Source: Evansella caseinilytica
Lineage (GTDB): Bacteria > Bacillota > Bacilli > Bacillales > Salisediminibacteriaceae
DNA: 64,000 bases
Reading direction: 5' to 3'
Assembly: GCF_900107275.1 (NCBI RefSeq)
Contig: NZ_FNPI01000003.1
Location: forward strand, 248,001 to 312,000
Below are positions 9,114 through 17,761 of the stretch, piece by piece. The translations under genes and the position numbers were made by a program. Position 1 is the first letter of the stretch; the number at the start of each line of letters is the position of its first letter. Under the pieces are notes generated by a model. The model was not told where the DNA came from. It saw only the letters and a list, made by a program, of their open reading frames with translations, and ran no database searches.

Positions 9114-9677
9114 TTACTTTGCCGGCAGATGATTCTGATTGCGCTTCGTTGCCCGTTCCATCACGTGGATCATCAATTGGTAATCTGTTTTGATCATATC
9201 ATATTCATGTTTCAATTTTGTCAAATCACTCGTCAACTGCTGATTTTCCTCAGCGAGCTCCTGCATGCGGAGGGCAGATTGCTCATCCTGCCATTGCTGC
9301 GATTGATCAGAATTGATTTCTTCCTTCTTTTCAAGAAGAAATTGCACCATCTCATCGATTATTTGCACGATCGATTTGCTGCTGCGGCTGCCCGATGCTT
9401 TGACAGCTTTCGCATTTACTGTTGGAGCCGCCTGCGGTTCCATCGTCCCCTTGTTCCGCAGCTGTTTTCTTTGCTTCTTTGCCAGTTGGATGGCCGACTC
9501 ATACTTTTTTCTTATGGAAGAATTCCACCGAAATCCACACGCTGCCGGCGTTCTCGATAATTTTTCCCCAACTTCCTCAAAAGCCGCCAATTGCGTGCTT
9601 CCCTCCCGGACATGCCGGAGCACCACTTCCGCCAGCAATAAATCCTCATCCTGATTCCATGCATCTTGTCTAACCAA
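9114..9677 (-). CDS. rsfA: RsfA family forespore transcriptional regulator
   Basis: Prespore regulator that fine-tunes sigma-F dependent genes. The 187-residue product has an N-terminal Myb/SANT-like region ([16 protein letters not shown], about 5-60, with [12 protein letters not shown]) and a C-terminal coiled coil (about 120-175) with heptads such as [20 protein letters not shown]. The likely start is TTG at 9677, with GGAGGG 9 nt upstream. Same position as ylbO. Upstream the minus strand contains GCATACATATTA, a sporulation sigma-like -10, but I could not pair it with a -35. Confidence 0.9.
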   Translation of the reverse strand: MVRQDAWNQDEDLLLAEVVLRHVREGSTQLAAFEEVGEKLSRTPAACGFRWNSSIRKKYESAIQLAKKQRKQLRNKGTMEPQAAPTVNAKAVKASGSRSSKSIVQIIDEMVQFLLEKKEEINSDQSQQWQDEQSALRMQELAEENQQLTSDLTKLKHEYDMIKTDYQLMIHVMERATKRNQNHLPAK

Positions 9678-9877
9678 CGACTTGATCCCTCCTTCTTCTT
9701 TATCACATTAATATGTATGCAATTGCTAGAAAAGATAGACTAATGTTCTAGACGGTAATTGCCGCAGACTAGCACTTTCCTCTACTTTCTCGTCCATTGA
9801 TAGAAACAGCACCACTCTACCTATCAGCGTTCCAACTGTTCATGAACGTTGATAAAGTCAGCCGGGCGCAAAAAAAA

Positions 9878-9908
9878 ACAACAGGAAGGTCCCCCTCCCT
9901 GCTGTTTT
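9878..9908 (-). terminator. Terminator after rpmF
   Basis: On the minus strand AACAGCAGGGAGG pairs with CCTTCCTGTTGTT, followed by a run of about nine T. Confidence 0.9.
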
Positions 9909-10081
9909 TATTTATTTACTACGTCATTTCCTTTGTATGAACCACAAGCCTTACATACACGGTGCGATAATTTCATTTCACCGCATTCAGGACATTTTAC
10001 CATACCCGGTACACGAAGCTTAATATGTGTACGACGCATTCTTTTCTTTGTTTTACTAGTTCTTCTAAAAGGTACTGCCAT
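9908..10081 (-). CDS. rpmF: 50S ribosomal protein L32
   Basis: 57 residues. Zinc-ribbon form with four cysteines (CPECG and CKACG), so this is the Zn-binding (C+) paralogue. ATG at 10081 has AAGGAGGTGG upstream; longer in-frame readings lack a ribosome site. It forms a two-gene unit with ylbN, as in most Bacilli. Confidence 0.97.
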   Translation of the reverse strand: MAVPFRRTSKTKKRMRRTHIKLRVPGMVKCPECGEMKLSHRVCKACGSYKGNDVVNK

Positions 10082-10129
10082 GAGTCCCACCTCCTTGGAA
10101 AACATTTCAATATACATGCTGAATCAAAA

Positions 10130-10651
10130 TCAGGTCATGTTATTTTCATTGTCAAAAAACTTTTCCAGTTCTTTCAGCCGAGGATCAATTGCCGCTTTCT
10201 CCTCTTTGTCTTTCACGTTCAGCTCCCATCCTGTTCCGGAAACCGGAGCCGAAGCTTCGTTTTTATCGCTAAAGATGCGCAATGGCTTCTCTAACAATAT
10301 TCGTTCTTTAATGTACGGTAACAAATCAACCGTGTTATCTTTCAATTCGTGAACTTCATCATCCTCAATAAAGGTTGCTTTGCCATCCAGCTGAAATATC
10401 TCCGCGGCGGCAATGGCGAAAGGATATGTCACATCCTGCAATGTACGCGCACACGGCAAAATCATCTCGCCGGTGATTTCCAGCTTAAACGTCACTGCGT
10501 GACTGGAAAAATGCGCGTCACCTGTCACTTGAACCGGAGCAATCCCGCGAATTTCCCGATCTATTTCTTTGATTTCACTGACATCAACGGTTTCATCGAT
10601 ATGCAATCCTCTTCCTTTAAAGGACAACAGCTGTTGAACCGACCATTTCAT
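10130..10651 (-). CDS. ylbN: YceD/YlbN family (DUF177) protein
   Basis: A 173-residue member of the DUF177 family, which is linked to 23S rRNA/50S biogenesis and is almost always upstream of rpmF. Seen: the central block EMILPCARTLQDVTYPF (CxRTL motif of the family) and the acidic C-terminal tail. ATG at 10651 has a GAGGTGA site. The operon ylbN-rpmF starts at a consensus sigma-A promoter 29-57 nt upstream. Confidence 0.92.
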   Translation of the reverse strand: MKWSVQQLLSFKGRGLHIDETVDVSEIKEIDREIRGIAPVQVTGDAHFSSHAVTFKLEITGEMILPCARTLQDVTYPFAIAAAEIFQLDGKATFIEDDEVHELKDNTVDLLPYIKERILLEKPLRIFSDKNEASAPVSGTGWELNVKDKEEKAAIDPRLKELEKFFDNENNMT

Positions 10652-10679
10652 CGTTTTTCACCTCAAGACAACAAATGTA

Positions 10680-10708
10680 ATTATATCTTTGACAAATTCG
10701 TTTGTCAA
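10680..10708 (-). promoter_or_regulatory. Consensus sigma-A promoter of ylbN-rpmF, overlapped by a palindrome
   Basis: Minus strand: -35 TTGACA (10708-10703), 17-nt spacer, -10 TATAAT (10685-10680), both perfect. The -35 and spacer form a perfect 8-bp inverted repeat with a 4-nt centre, TTGACAAATTCGTTTGTCAA on the plus strand (10689-10708). This suggests either an operator or a second, opposite -35 facing tmcAL. Confidence 0.85.
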
Positions 10709-10888
10709 GATGAATTCTTTACATCGCGAATTTCCCGCCCCCAGCTATTTCATACATTATCATATTCAAAAATCATTGAACACCATTTTTTTCAGCATCA
10801 AAAAAAGACGTGTTATTTTTACATAGTTCTGTTTAGAATGGACTTTAGAGAGAATGTTTATGCCAACAAGTTTAAAAAGGAGCAGACT

Positions 10889-12109
10889 ATGAATATTCTT
10901 GGTATTGTTGTCGAATACAATCCTTTTCATTACGGCCATCTATATCATTTACAAGCTTCTGTGAAAAAAACAAACGCCGACTTGACAATCGCGGTGATGA
11001 GCGGTTCCTTTCTGCAAAGGGGGGAGCCGGCGCTTACCGACAAATGGTCAAGGACAAAAATGGCATTGCTTGCCGGCGTTGATCTCGTCATTGAGCTCCC
11101 TTATATTTACGCTGTGCAAAAAGCAGAAATTTTTTCCGACGGCGCGATAAGCCTGCTCGATCACCTTGGGGTGACGCACCTGTGCTTCGGCAGCGAAGCG
11201 GGAAACATCGATGCCTTCATCACAACCGTCGAGGAAGTTGCCACAAGGGAAGCGGAGTTAGACGAGCAGATACAAGCGGAACTGAAGCGCGGCTGCAGTT
11301 ACCCAAAAGCTTTTTCCACCGCTTACAGGACGATTTTTCAACAGAAAAACGTCCTTGATCTCGGGAAACCAAACAATATTCTCGGTTACCATTATGTGAA
11401 AGCGCTCCGTAAACGCCGCTCATCTATCAAGCCTTTCACCGTGACAAGAGAACAGGCGGGCTACCATGAAACGGCGCTGAAAAACGAGAAAATCGCCAGC
11501 GCAACCGCCATTCGCCGTCAACTTATCGAAAACGGCAAACCGCTTACGGCGATGATAAATTATTTGCCGCCGTCTACATTTCAGCAGTTGGCGAATCACC
11601 GGCAGCGCACCGGCAGCTTTCTTCATTGGGAGCTTTACTTTCCGTATATCCAATACCGGTTCTTGACATCCGATATCGAACACATCCAACGAATATATGA
11701 GTGTGAGGAAGGGCTGGAGTATCGCCTGAAGAAACTGATTACAGACGCCGCTTCTTTTCAAGAACTAATGAAAAAAGTCAAGTCGAAGAGGTATACATGG
11801 ACACGGATTCAACGGCTGTTCGTCCATTTACTGCTGAATACGACGGAGACATTTATGAAGGAACATTGCCGCCCGCTTCATCCCCCTTACATCCGGTTAT
11901 TAGGCATGTCACCGGCTGGAAGAGCTTATTTATCAGTGAAAAAAAAGGAGCTGATCATCCCGCTCGTTACAAGGGTAAGCGAATATGATCATCCCGCGTT
12001 ACAAAAGGATACCGCCGCCGCACAAATACATGGACTGCCTCTTCAGCCCGCTGCGTTACCGTCGGAGGAATACAAGGCATTTCCGGTGCAGCTGGAAACA
12101 GCTGATTGA
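10889..12109 (+). CDS. tmcAL: tRNA(Met) cytidine acetate ligase TmcAL
   Basis: Makes N4-acetylcytidine at the wobble base of elongator tRNA-Met from acetate and ATP. Seen: nucleotidyltransferase motif VEYNPFHYGHLYH (residues 7-19, HxGH), MSGSFLQRGEPAL and SATAIRRQLIENG. The true start is the ATG at 10889 with AAAAAGGAG upstream, giving 406 residues; the frame stays open further upstream but without homology. Divergent from ylbN, same place as ylbM. Confidence 0.94.
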   Translation: MNILGIVVEYNPFHYGHLYHLQASVKKTNADLTIAVMSGSFLQRGEPALTDKWSRTKMALLAGVDLVIELPYIYAVQKAEIFSDGAISLLDHLGVTHLCFGSEAGNIDAFITTVEEVATREAELDEQIQAELKRGCSYPKAFSTAYRTIFQQKNVLDLGKPNNILGYHYVKALRKRRSSIKPFTVTREQAGYHETALKNEKIASATAIRRQLIENGKPLTAMINYLPPSTFQQLANHRQRTGSFLHWELYFPYIQYRFLTSDIEHIQRIYECEEGLEYRLKKLITDAASFQELMKKVKSKRYTWTRIQRLFVHLLLNTTETFMKEHCRPLHPPYIRLLGMSPAGRAYLSVKKKELIIPLVTRVSEYDHPALQKDTAAAQIHGLPLQPAALPSEEYKAFPVQLETAD

Positions 12110-12112
12110 AAG

Positions 12113-12152
12113 AAGGTTCTCAGCAGGTGGCGGCTTACCTGCTGAGAACCTT
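12113..12152. terminator. Perfect 16-bp hairpin after tmcAL
   Basis: AAGGTTCTCAGCAGGT (12113-12128) pairs perfectly with 12137-12152 around an 8-nt loop. No T-run follows, so it may act as a 3' mRNA stabiliser or a weak terminator. Confidence 0.6.
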
Positions 12153-12186
12153 GATGATATTGGAACATAGCGCAACAAGATTAGCT

Positions 12187-12221
12187 GAGCTTATCCAGAC
12201 CCACCGGTTCCGGATAAGCTC
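12187..12221. terminator. Hairpin after ylbL
   Basis: GAGCTTATCC (12187-12196) pairs with GGATAAGCTC (12212-12221) just past the ylbL stop. Again there is no T-run on either strand. Confidence 0.45.
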
Positions 12222-12241
12222 CGCCCGCTGCCAGCTCCTTA

Positions 12242-13291
12242 CTAATTTGGAGGGAGCTGCTCAAGAAACGCCAGCGCGTCCGCAAACGAATCCACGGGCA
12301 CGATCTCCATGTTCATCCCCATTTTTTCCGCTGCTTCCTTCGCCTCGACGTAATTGGACGTTTCCGTTCCGTTTTCATTTGGTGCAAAAAAGAAATCCGC
12401 ACCGGCTTTATCGGCTGCGATAACCTTCTGTTTCACCCCGCCGATACGTCCTACTTGACCTTCTTCGTCAATCGAACCGGTTCCAGCAATATTGTATCCC
12501 TTCGTAATATCCGCTTCGATCAGTTGATTGTATATTTCCAGCGAAAACATCAGCCCGGCCGAAGGACCGCCGATTTTATTGGTGTCGATTTCTATCTCCG
12601 GCTCTTTTATCAGCGAGCGGTTTGTCATTGGATTGGAGATTCCGAGTCCGCCCCGCTCACCTGTTTCATCAAGCTCTTCAGGAAACGGCATAATTTCTAC
12701 TGCCACTTCCTTTTGCGCTTCTCCTTCCACAACCGTCAACGTCACTTCATCTCCGATTTGATAATCCGCCAGAAGATCGAGAAGACTCTCGGCCTCCAAT
12801 ACCTCCTTGCCGTCCACTGCGATAATCAGGTCGCCCGTAGTTAATTTCCGCGCAGCATCCATATCAGGGATTAATGCCGTCACGTAGACACCATAGTTTT
12901 CAAAATAAGCCGTTTTTCCGGCATGATTATATGCCACGACAACCGCGAGATCCTGTGAGCTGTCCATGAGCATCATCTGCCGGTGCTGGTACTCTTCGTC
13001 CGTTTCCCCCTCCGGTCGAACTTGCTCCTCGGGAATAAGCTCCCGCTGATCGCTCAACCGGGCCCACAGATAATTCACCACATTCGCTTTCCCCATGCGG
13101 ACCGTTGTCAGCATGAAGGCGCCATCATGACCGTAGCCGCCCTCCACATCAATTACATCGGTTAATTCTAGGGCATCCCCGGGAATCGTAAAATAATACG
13201 GCAATTCATAGAAGTTGATTGCGATAAGGAACGCAACCAAAATAACCCATTTTATAAAACCGCGCTTTGTGCGCTCAGCTCCTGTTTTCAT
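12242..13291 (-). CDS. ylbL: YlbL, membrane-anchored PDZ/Lon-type serine protease
   Basis: A 349-residue SepM/YlbL family protease. Seen: N-terminal membrane anchor (about 11-30), PDZ-like region (about 125-200, TGDLIIAVDGKEV), then a Lon-type S16 domain with GGPSAGL (Ser244) and GGVKQKVIAA (Lys289) as the expected Ser-Lys dyad. In B. subtilis YlbL helps degrade the division inhibitor YneA after DNA damage. ATG 13291 has GGGGAGG upstream. It overlaps the end of ylbK by 17 nt, so they form one unit. Confidence 0.93.
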   Translation of the reverse strand: MKTGAERTKRGFIKWVILVAFLIAINFYELPYYFTIPGDALELTDVIDVEGGYGHDGAFMLTTVRMGKANVVNYLWARLSDQRELIPEEQVRPEGETDEEYQHRQMMLMDSSQDLAVVVAYNHAGKTAYFENYGVYVTALIPDMDAARKLTTGDLIIAVDGKEVLEAESLLDLLADYQIGDEVTLTVVEGEAQKEVAVEIMPFPEELDETGERGGLGISNPMTNRSLIKEPEIEIDTNKIGGPSAGLMFSLEIYNQLIEADITKGYNIAGTGSIDEEGQVGRIGGVKQKVIAADKAGADFFFAPNENGTETSNYVEAKEAAEKMGMNMEIVPVDSFADALAFLEQLPPN

Positions 13292-14072
13292 GATGCCTCC
13301 CCTTCCAAATCCGAATCTTTTCTTTTAATAAAGGCATGAATTTTTTTGCTTCTGCTTCTCCAGTTTCGATGATTTCCTGCACGTTTGCAAACTGCTTCGG
13401 CTTAATATGGGAAAGAGGCGGACGGATCATGACATCCGCCTTGATTTCCCGGTACCTCACCATCTCCTTTTCCATGATATCCATCGTTTGGATAATCACG
13501 TCATATATGGATCCAATGTCCGACTGCGGGTTAAAAGAAGTGACATCGACGGCAACAACGATATCCGCCCCCATCTCTTTTACCACTTCGACGGGCACGC
13601 GGTCGACTACTCCGCCGTCCACAAATACCCTGCCTCCGATCGTTTCCGGGATAAATATCCCCGGTATCGCGATGCTTGCCCTGACAGCTGCGGCAACGGG
13701 ACCATGGCGAAAAACCGCTTTTTCCCCTGTCAGCAAATCGGTTGCGATCACCGCGCACGGCAGCGCCAGCTCTTCCAGCTTTTTCTGCTCCACGAGCATT
13801 CCGACCAGCTGCTTCACCTTGTCCCCTTTTATGAATCCCATTTTTGGCACCGTAAAATCAAGCAAGTATTTTCGCCGGAATCGCAGCGCCAATTTTTCCA
13901 GCGTCTCCGCTTGATGCCCTGCACCAAAGAGAGCGCCGACCAAAGCGCCCATACTGCTTCCAGCTATGTAATCAATCTCGATCCCTTCTTCAGCCAGTAC
14001 CTTCAAAACACCGATATGCGCAAAACCGCGGGAGCCTCCCGAACCAAGTGCCAGCCCGATTGTTGGTTCCAC
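13275..14072 (-). CDS. ylbK: Patatin-like phospholipase YlbK
   Basis: A 265-residue member of the bacterial patatin/NTE group. Seen: oxyanion loop GSGGSRGFAHIGVL (about 10-23), nucleophile GSSMG (about 39-43), and the catalytic Asp in VDGGVVDRVP (about 151-160). Likely a cytosolic or membrane-associated acyl hydrolase; substrate unknown. GTG start at 14072. First gene of the ylbK-ylbL pair, divergent from ylbJ. Confidence 0.92.
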   Translation of the reverse strand: MEPTIGLALGSGGSRGFAHIGVLKVLAEEGIEIDYIAGSSMGALVGALFGAGHQAETLEKLALRFRRKYLLDFTVPKMGFIKGDKVKQLVGMLVEQKKLEELALPCAVIATDLLTGEKAVFRHGPVAAAVRASIAIPGIFIPETIGGRVFVDGGVVDRVPVEVVKEMGADIVVAVDVTSFNPQSDIGSIYDVIIQTMDIMEKEMVRYREIKADVMIRPPLSHIKPKQFANVQEIIETGEAEAKKFMPLLKEKIRIWKGRHHENRS

Positions 14073-14182
14073 CTTTCCCCATCCCTTCTATGCATCGAGG
14101 CACATGTCATTGGTCTAAACTTTCTTTGTTTACGTATATTAAACCAAGGACAAGTTTATGATTTCAGAAAGGGAGCACGTCC

Positions 14183-15391
14183 ATGCGAATGCCTATTTCA
14201 CTCATCAAGACGATGGTATATGGAACGACGACAACATTTTTGGCTTTTTCCTTTATCATTTTCCCTAAAGAAGCGTATGAAGCATCCATCCGGGGACTAA
14301 CCATGTGGTGGGATGTTGTTTTCCCTTCACTGCTGCCTTTTTTCATAATGTCTGAGTTTTTAATCCGCTTTGGTGTCGTCTCCTTTATCGGCGCCTTGTT
14401 TGAACCGGTGATGCGCCCGCTGTTCCGCGTTCCCGGAGCAGGAGGCTTTGTCTGGGCGATGGGCCTCGCCTCCGGTTTTCCGGCGGGAGCGAAGCTCACA
14501 GCCCGCTTGCGGCAGGAAAAAAAAATAACGGCAATCGAAGGCGAGCGGCTCGTTTCCTTTTCCAACGCCTCCAATCCATTGTTTATTTTCGGAGCGATCT
14601 CCGTCGGTTTTTTTCACGATCCCGCACTCGGCGTCGTCTTAGCCTTTGCTCATTATGTCGGAAATATCATCGTCGGGCTTACCATGAGGTTTTACGGGGA
14701 CGACGAGCAAAATAAAGCAGCCGGGTCCCGCCGGTTGTCGTTAACCTACGCCCTCCGGCTCATGCACGCGGAGCGGCTGAAAGATAAACGTCCGTTTGGT
14801 AAATTAATGGGCGACGCGGTTCAATCCGCCATCCAGACATTGCTGATGATCGGCGGCTTTATCGTTTTGTTTTCGGTATTGAACCAAATTCTCGGACTGA
14901 TTCACTTCTCCGTGATACTCAGCGTGATAATAACTATTATACTCGGGTTCATCCAAATGCCAACCGAATTGAGTCCGGCGCTGATTTCCGGATTATTCGA
15001 AATTACGCTCGGCAGTCAATTGGTCAGTCTGACGAACAACATCCCGCTATTGCAGCAGGCGATTATTGTCAGTTTTATTTTAGCGTTCAATGGTTTTAGT
15101 GTTCAAGCGCAAGTGGCAAGCATTCTATCCGAAACAGATATCCGCTTCCGCCCTTTTTTCTTTGCCCGCTGTTTTCACGGATTTGTGGCGGCGGTCATCA
15201 CCTATTACGTTTTCGACTGGCTTTATGTGGAGCAGTTGAGTCCGGCAGGCGAGGCGATTCCGGCATTTCACCCCTCCCCCGTCACCGCCTCCATCCAAGC
15301 GTACGAGTGGCTGTTGCAGTGGGGAGGACTTATCAGCTTGTCAACATTGTTTCTCTGGGTCGTGATGACGCTGTTTTCCTACAAAAAATAA
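14183..15391 (+). CDS. ylbJ: Sporulation integral membrane protein YlbJ
   Basis: A 402-residue polytopic protein with about eight membrane helices and a conserved GLASGFPAGAKLTARLR block (about 94-111). In B. subtilis ylbJ is sigma-E dependent and required for heat-resistant spores. ATG 14183 follows GAAAGGGAG. It stands alone on the plus strand between ylbK and coaD, as in the B. subtilis layout. It carries NupG-gate type features, but no substrate is evident. Confidence 0.92.
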   Translation: MRMPISLIKTMVYGTTTTFLAFSFIIFPKEAYEASIRGLTMWWDVVFPSLLPFFIMSEFLIRFGVVSFIGALFEPVMRPLFRVPGAGGFVWAMGLASGFPAGAKLTARLRQEKKITAIEGERLVSFSNASNPLFIFGAISVGFFHDPALGVVLAFAHYVGNIIVGLTMRFYGDDEQNKAAGSRRLSLTYALRLMHAERLKDKRPFGKLMGDAVQSAIQTLLMIGGFIVLFSVLNQILGLIHFSVILSVIITIILGFIQMPTELSPALISGLFEITLGSQLVSLTNNIPLLQQAIIVSFILAFNGFSVQAQVASILSETDIRFRPFFFARCFHGFVAAVITYYVFDWLYVEQLSPAGEAIPAFHPSPVTASIQAYEWLLQWGGLISLSTLFLWVVMTLFSYKK

Positions 15392-15427
15392 CAGCTTCAT
15401 GTTCCGCGCGCTTCAGTTGATCGAAAA

Positions 15428-15462
15428 ACGTCTCAAAAGGGCGCTTTTTCCTTTTGAGACGT
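15428..15462 (-). terminator. Terminator after coaD (TCTCAAAAGG type)
   Basis: ACGTCTCAAAAGG (15428-15440) pairs perfectly with 15450-15462. On the minus strand it is followed by TTTTTCG. It belongs to the recurrent TCTCAAAAGG terminator set of this genome and may also stop ylbJ. Confidence 0.88.
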
Positions 15463-15473
15463 CCTCCATATGC

Positions 15474-16522
<1,049 letters not shown>

Positions 16523-16634
16523 TTTTTTCACCTGTTTTTATCATATCGTTGATCTTCATTATCCTATCATAAATCAAGTAAAATCGGAAATTTCACGAAA
16601 AAGTCGACAAAATATTCAAACTCTTTTTCTGCAC

Positions 16635-16663
16635 GTATAAACTTTTTTTTGTCGTCCATAATA
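16635..16663 (+). promoter_or_regulatory. Forespore (sigma-F/sigma-G) promoter of the csfG-like RNA
   Basis: GTATA (16635-16639), 17 nt, then CATAATA (16657-16663). This fits the sigma-G -10 consensus CATnnTA and a sigma-F/G type -35, and points into the RNA below. Confidence 0.6.
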
Positions 16664-16670
16664 ATGGTAG

Positions 16671-16849
16671 CAACATCATTGAGCATGTTGCTGACAACCG
16701 CGGAGAAGGCTTACGTTTCCCCATAAGTTCTTCCTCCGGTTTCTCCTCTCCCATAGCCTAGACATAAGAACAGGGAAAGTCCCTTCGTCTTTCCCACGTT
16801 CCTTTGTCATGAGGCAGCCCGCAGAAACTATCTCTGCGGGTATTTTTTT
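16671..16849 (+). ncRNA. csfG: csfG-like forespore small RNA
   Basis: A roughly 180-nt transcript is predicted between a forespore-type promoter and an intrinsic terminator (CCCGCAGA 16818-16825 / TCTGCGGG 16833-16840, then T7). No plausible coding frame is present. Single-stranded C-rich blocks such as GTTTCCCCATAAG and GTCTTTCCCACG could pair with ribosome-binding sites. From memory, the B. subtilis sporulation RNA CsfG lies in the ylbG-ylbH intergenic region and is conserved in endospore formers; ylbG and rsmD (ylbH) flank this one. Assignment is by position, promoter type and terminator, not by alignment. Confidence 0.7.
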
Positions 16850-16873
16850 GTATTGCTGCAAAAAATGAATAAA

Positions 16874-16912
16874 GGTGTCTCAAAAGAGAATTCTTCCCCC
16901 TTTTGAGACACC
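16874..16912 (-). terminator. Terminator after ylbG (TCTCAAAAG type)
   Basis: GGTGTCTCAAAAG (16874-16886) pairs with CTTTTGAGACACC (16900-16912), directly after the ylbG stop. Confidence 0.85.
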
Positions 16913-16914
16913 CC

Positions 16915-17190
16915 TTAAATACCCATCTTATAATCAAACTCTTTTTCTTTATCAGGTACAGAGTTTTGATATTCGGTCTTCAGCCACGGTCGCATCGACA
17001 TTGAAACATCTTTAACAAAATGGAGCGATTGCAGCTTGTTCATCGTCGCTTCCACTTGATTTTCATCACAGTACATGACGACGTACTTCATTTTTTTTGA
17101 CACATAATGAATATTTCCAAACCGCCGCAACAGTTTCACTTGCTTTAACGATTGCAGCCATACTGCCAATCCTACCCGGTTTTCTACCAT
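16915..17190 (-). CDS. ylbG: YlbG family protein (DUF2129)
   Basis: About 91 residues. The conserved core VWLQSLKQVKLLRRFGNIHYVSKKMKYVVMY (in two pieces: VWLQSLKQ and FGNIHYVSK) and the C-terminal DYKMGI match the YlbG family. Cytosolic; function unknown. The ATG at 17190 has GGGG 8 nt upstream; an ATG two codons earlier is too close to it. Follows ylbF by 71 nt. Confidence 0.92.
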   Translation of the reverse strand: MVENRVGLAVWLQSLKQVKLLRRFGNIHYVSKKMKYVVMYCDENQVEATMNKLQSLHFVKDVSMSMRPWLKTEYQNSVPDKEKEFDYKMGI

Positions 17191-17261
17191 ATCCATTTCC
17201 CCTTTATTTCCATTGCCAACAGAATAGCACGGAAGCTGTCATATTGCAACAATGCCCTGTA

Positions 17262-17705
17262 CTAAGCTTTGCAGCCGCAGCTCCCGCCGGTTCCGCAGCC
17301 GCCGCTGCAGCCTCCTTGATCAAAAAACGGGTTGCCTGTAGGAACCTTGATTTGCGGAGAAACGGCATTGGCGATAATCAAACTCACTTCCACGAGCAGA
17401 TCGTGCAAAGCATTTTCTGCCTTTTTATATTCGGCGATCGCCGGGTGCGTGTCTACTTTTCTTTTGAACTCACGCACATCGCTTGTGACTTGTTTAAAAT
17501 CAGGATGATACTTTCCGAACCGCTGCACTTCCTCATATTTCTCTTTCAGTACCTGGAATTGGGAAATGAGCCGCTGTGCTTCCTGATCGCAATTCAACGC
17601 ATTTTTTAATTCGATATATTCATGAAAAACTTCCGAAGAAGTGATCAGTTCTCCTAAACTGTATGCTTGTTGGAGTATGTCAACATCCGTCATCGCTGTT
17701 ACCAT
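17262..17705 (-). CDS. ylbF: YlbF, Y-complex component
   Basis: With YmcA and YaaT, YlbF forms the complex that steers RNase Y mRNA processing and promotes Spo0A phosphorylation, competence and biofilm formation. 147 residues, all-helical. The C-terminal cysteine-rich tail (PTGNPFFDQGGCSG then CGTGGSCGCKA) is the part linked to Fe-S cluster binding in the complex. ATG 17705 follows TTGGAGGTG. In B. subtilis the next upstream gene is ylbE; here the helicase pair intervenes. Confidence 0.93.
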   Translation of the reverse strand: MVTAMTDVDILQQAYSLGELITSSEVFHEYIELKNALNCDQEAQRLISQFQVLKEKYEEVQRFGKYHPDFKQVTSDVREFKRKVDTHPAIAEYKKAENALHDLLVEVSLIIANAVSPQIKVPTGNPFFDQGGCSGGCGTGGSCGCKA

Positions 17706-17761
17706 ACTTTCACCTCCAACTAACATTATAACATGTTTTCCGCAAATTCATAACGCTGCGG

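Noticed and set aside
10349-10888. N-terminal extension of tmcAL back to 10349
   Set aside because: It lies antisense to ylbN and the consensus promoter region, has no homology, and the ATG at 10889 has a proper ribosome site and the family start.
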